Of a stretch of 33,874 bases of DNA, positions 31,274 through 33,874 are shown in pieces (positions within the stretch are counted from its first letter, which is position 1; every line of letters starts with the position of its first letter). A model generated the notes under the pieces. It worked only from the letters and a program-made list of their open reading frames with translations. It had not been told where the DNA came from and made no database searches. Source of the DNA: Chloroflexota bacterium (GTDB lineage: Bacteria > Chloroflexota > Limnocylindria > Limnocylindrales > CSP1-4); contig PLLE01000017.1 of the NCBI GenBank assembly GCA_003141245.1, positions 1 through 33,874 of the forward strand, in the 5' to 3' direction. A program made the position numbers and the translations under genes.

Positions 31274-33874
31274 CTACGAACGCTCGGTCAGTCCCAGCCT
31301 GATCGCGACTGCGGCCGCTTCCACCCGCCCCGACACCCCGAGCTTGGTCAGGATGTTGCTGACGTGGACGGCCACGGTCTTGCGGGTGATGAAGAGCTGA
31401 CGCCCGATCTCCGGATTGCTGCGGCCTTCGGCAATCAGCGCCAGGACCTCAAACTCGCGCTTGCTCAAGCCGAAGTCGTGCTGAGCCTGTTGGGTCGCCG
31501 ATGCAGCGAAATCGGCCACCACGCCCGACTCGGGCGTTGGGCCGGAGATCCCGGCGGCGAGGCCTGGGGCGGTCGGGCGGCCCGAGGGCGTGGGACCGGC
31601 GGGTCGGGCCGGGCCGGTCGGACGGCCGGCGACAGGTTTCGGGGATGCGGCTGCGGGCTCGAACCTGCCTTCGAGAGCCGCTTCGATCGCCTTCGGGAGA
31701 GGCAGCATGGCCCGCCGCGAAAGCTCGGCCACGGCCCGCAGAAGCGGCCACGCGCCGAGCGCGAACGCGCCCTCAGCGGCGGCGGTCAGCGGCTCCCGGG
31801 CCATGGTCCGCATCGAGCGGCCACGGGACCGATCGAGTAGAGCCTCCGCCTCGCGCCAGTGGGCACGCGCCGTTTCGTACGGGTCGCCCAGGTCGGCCCA
31901 ATCCGCAGCCAGCTGGGTCCACGTGGCGGGATCGTCGCGGCCCTCGACGCGGGCCCGGAAGGCGCGGGCCACGCGAATGGCGAGGTCGGCCTGGCGTCGC
32001 GAGCCGATCCTGGGCGCAACCCCGCACGCCCGGACGACCGCCTCGGCCCGCAGCACGACGGGCAGGCTCCGTTCCCGCGCCGCCGCCAGGGTGGCGAAGT
32101 CGCGCCGGCGGTGGGCATCCAGCGCTATCGTGGCGTCCACCTCCAGACATGTCGACGCCATGTGCGCCATCAGCAGCCAATCCTCCGTGTCGCTGACCCG
32201 CTGCCATCCGCGCTCGGCCGCGCGACGGGCGTCCACCAGGTCTTCCTGCCACAACGCGTATGCGGCCGCGGTCTGTTGGGCCGGGACCGAGAACTGCGGA
32301 TCCTGAACCGTCTCGATGGCGAGCAGGACCTGGCCGAGCAGCCGGCCGGCCGACTCGCCCGCGCTCATGGCGACCTCGACGATCGTCAGGTTGAGGAGCG
32401 GCGTGAGGAACCAGATCCCCACGGGGTTCCAGCTGAGAGCGTCGAGGCACAGCCGGCGGCACTCCTGCCAGCGTCCCATGAAGTACAGCGAGTCGGACGC
32501 GTTGGCTCGCAGGAAGTTGCCGTAGACGGTCGCCTGGCCTTCCCGCTCGGCCTCGGCGATCCCCTCGTAGGCGATCGCGATTGCCTCCTCGCGGCGACCG
32601 AGGAGATCGAGGACGGTGGTGAGGTTCGCGTATACCCGGAACAGGTCGTCGAGGCGACCCAGTTGGGCGGCCTCGTCGCGGGTCTTGCGGAGCATCTCCA
32701 CGGCGGGTTCCGGCTGCTCGCCCCAGGCCTCGGCCACGGCCAATGTGCAGGTGGCGTGCAGCAGTTCCGGGCGAGCCTCGTCGCCGACGGCGGTGGCGAC
32801 TTCGACCGCTTCCTGGGCATACCGCTTGGCCTCCGAGAAGACGCCTTCGAGCATCCGGAACTGGGCCAACGAGGCGAGGACCCGTGCGCGCGCGGCGGTA
32901 GGCGCGCGCGGTACGAGGTCGACGGCCCGCTTGTAGGCGGCGAGCGATCCCTCGTGGTCGCCAGACGCGCGCCTGTAGCGGCCGAGCTGCTCCATGACCA
33001 GACCCAGGGTGAGACGCTCGTGAGGGTCGTCCAGGGCGGCGGCGGCGGCCTCGGCGTAGGCCTCGGCGCGGGCCGGGTCCCCGGCGGCGAACGCCGCCTC
33101 GGCGGCCCGGACGTACAGGTCCGGGAGCCTCGGCACGCCTTCCTGGACGCGCACGATCTCGTACAGGGCCAGGGCCTTCTCGTAGTGGGCCAGGGTGTCG
33201 GCCCCGGCATCGAGAGCCTCGGCGGCCGCGGCCGCGGCCAGCGCCGCCTGCTCGGCTTCGGCCAGCTGGTGGGCCGCAAGGTGGTGGGCCAGCGCGGCCG
33301 CCGGCTCCAGTGGAGTCGCGGCGGCGGGCGAGGGCTCGGGCGAGGCGGCGGCCAGGGCGGCGTGGTAGCGGCGCCGCGTCGCCGGGAGCAGATCGGCGGC
33401 GATCGCCTCGGCGATGAGCTCATGACGGAACCGGATGCGGCGCTCGCGCCCGGATCCGACCATCAGCCCGTCGGCGGTCTCGACCAGGAAGCCGTGTTCG
33501 ACACCCTCGGCGGCGCCGGCCGCAACAACCGCGTCCAGACCGTCGCCCTTGTGCGAGCCGCCCGACGACCGCGGCGGCCTGGCTGGCGAGCGCCGTTCGA
33601 ACTCCGTAGCCATCGCCATGAGCATCGGCCACGCGACCGGCGAGCCGGCAAGCGACAGCAGCCTCATCACCCTGCGGCACTCCACGGAGCGGAGCGAGGA
33701 GCGGGCCGTGACCAGCCGTTCGAAGGAGCCCGTCAGAGAGACGCCGGACAGCTCGCGTCGGGCCGCAATCAGCTCCTCGGCCACGAGCGGGTTGCCGCGC
33801 GAGCGTTCGGCGACCAGCAGAAGCGTCGTGGACGATGGGCGTCCGCCTTCGATCGCCTCGATCAGCTGGCCGAG
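31274..33874 (-). CDS. Large LuxR-family transcriptional regulator with ATPase and TPR-like domains (N-terminus outside window)
   Basis: The minus-strand frame is open to the window edge, so 866 C-terminal residues are visible and the start is missing. The first visible residues (LLLVAERSRGNPLVAEELIA) resemble the end of the AAA-type ATPase core of MalT/LAL regulators, whose Walker A would lie beyond 33874. A winged-helix-like stretch, then long Ala-rich helical repeats (TPR-like, about 150-700), follow. The C-terminus is a LuxR HTH: LSKREFEVLALIAEGRSNPE, GRQLFITRKTVAVHVSNILT and KLGVSGRVEAAA. Before it is a Pro/Gly/Ala-rich linker. Such proteins are ATP- and ligand-controlled activators. The inducer is unknown. 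An in-frame GTG at 33784 is not the true start, since conserved sequence continues upstream. Confidence 0.9.
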   Translation of the reverse strand, partial: LGQLIEAIEGGRPSSTTLLLVAERSRGNPLVAEELIAARRELSGVSLTGSFERLVTARSSLRSVECRRVMRLLSLAGSPVAWPMLMAMATEFERRSPARPPRSSGGSHKGDGLDAVVAAGAAEGVEHGFLVETADGLMVGSGRERRIRFRHELIAEAIAADLLPATRRRYHAALAAASPEPSPAAATPLEPAAALAHHLAAHQLAEAEQAALAAAAAAEALDAGADTLAHYEKALALYEIVRVQEGVPRLPDLYVRAAEAAFAAGDPARAEAYAEAAAAALDDPHERLTLGLVMEQLGRYRRASGDHEGSLAAYKRAVDLVPRAPTAARARVLASLAQFRMLEGVFSEAKRYAQEAVEVATAVGDEARPELLHATCTLAVAEAWGEQPEPAVEMLRKTRDEAAQLGRLDDLFRVYANLTTVLDLLGRREEAIAIAYEGIAEAEREGQATVYGNFLRANASDSLYFMGRWQECRRLCLDALSWNPVGIWFLTPLLNLTIVEVAMSAGESAGRLLGQVLLAIETVQDPQFSVPAQQTAAAYALWQEDLVDARRAAERGWQRVSDTEDWLLMAHMASTCLEVDATIALDAHRRRDFATLAAARERSLPVVLRAEAVVRACGVAPRIGSRRQADLAIRVARAFRARVEGRDDPATWTQLAADWADLGDPYETARAHWREAEALLDRSRGRSMRTMAREPLTAAAEGAFALGAWPLLRAVAELSRRAMLPLPKAIEAALEGRFEPAAASPKPVAGRPTGPARPAGPTPSGRPTAPGLAAGISGPTPESGVVADFAASATQQAQHDFGLSKREFEVLALIAEGRSNPEIGRQLFITRKTVAVHVSNILTKLGVSGRVEAAAVAIRLGLTERS

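Noticed and set aside
30924-31274. 116-codon minus-strand ORF opposite the short ORF at 31125
   Set aside because: It runs through the terminator hairpin and has no SD or recognisable sequence.
1-33874. Mobile elements, defence system or prophage island
   Set aside because: No transposase, integrase, terminal repeats, tRNA-adjacent attachment sites, phage genes or recognised defence genes were found; composition is even throughout.

Overview
The window is high-GC bacterial chromosome, mostly housekeeping and accessory genes packed into short operons. Gene content (succinylase-type lysine genes, cytochrome bd oxidase, split-subunit proton-translocating transhydrogenase, a TPP-riboswitch ykoEDC-type transporter, large TPR-containing LuxR regulators, surface proteins with DVTGYF modules) and the mix of leaderless and SD-led starts suggest a Chloroflexota lineage, perhaps Limnocylindria/Ellin6529-like. 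An actinobacterium cannot be excluded from sequence alone. I see no rRNA, tRNA, CRISPR array, insertion sequence or prophage gene.

Layout. 1-31 is the tail of a + strand gene, followed by a 22-bp tandem duplication. 297-2686 (-) is a NarL-type two-component pair (response regulator and PDZ-bearing membrane histidine kinase), divergent from an ABC-2 exporter pair (2821-4652, +). After a 324-bp gap holding TGCATA repeats, a promoter candidate and a structured leader comes dapB-dapA-dapD-lysA (4977-9101, +), which makes DAP and lysine but lacks dapC and dapE here. It converges on cydAB (9162-11568, -). Next is a secreted seven-bladed Kelch protein with three C-terminal surface modules (11711-14029, -), divergent from an M23 peptidase (14322-15260, +).

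15267-19039 (-) holds a COG1078-like HD phosphohydrolase and a membrane-protein/WYL-regulator pair. A 338-bp gap with two inverted repeats and DnaA-box-like 9-mers precedes a YbaK/ProX-type deacylase (19378-19941, -). The thiamine block (20186-24180, +) is a TPP riboswitch, a 30-codon leader ORF, thiamine pyrophosphokinase and ykoE-ykoD-ykoC, all joined by start/stop overlaps: import of thiamine or its precursor, then pyrophosphorylation to TPP. A Bcp peroxiredoxin and a PIG-L/LmbE deacetylase follow, the latter converging on an unknown coiled-coil protein and a small basic protein.

27956-30901 (+) encodes the three-subunit NAD(P) transhydrogenase. A 27-codon ORF and a perfect 12-bp terminator separate it from a large LuxR-family regulator (-) whose N-terminus lies beyond the window.

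No single flamboyant new system is visible. The items most worth a second look are the riboswitch/leader-ORF/thiN coupling, the short ORF before the strong terminator at 31125-31255, two unexplained hairpin regions (19099-19248 and 27681-27744), the T-box-like dapB leader, the non-canonical C-terminal signature of LysA, and a recurrent -10-hexamer-then-start arrangement that implies leaderless transcripts.
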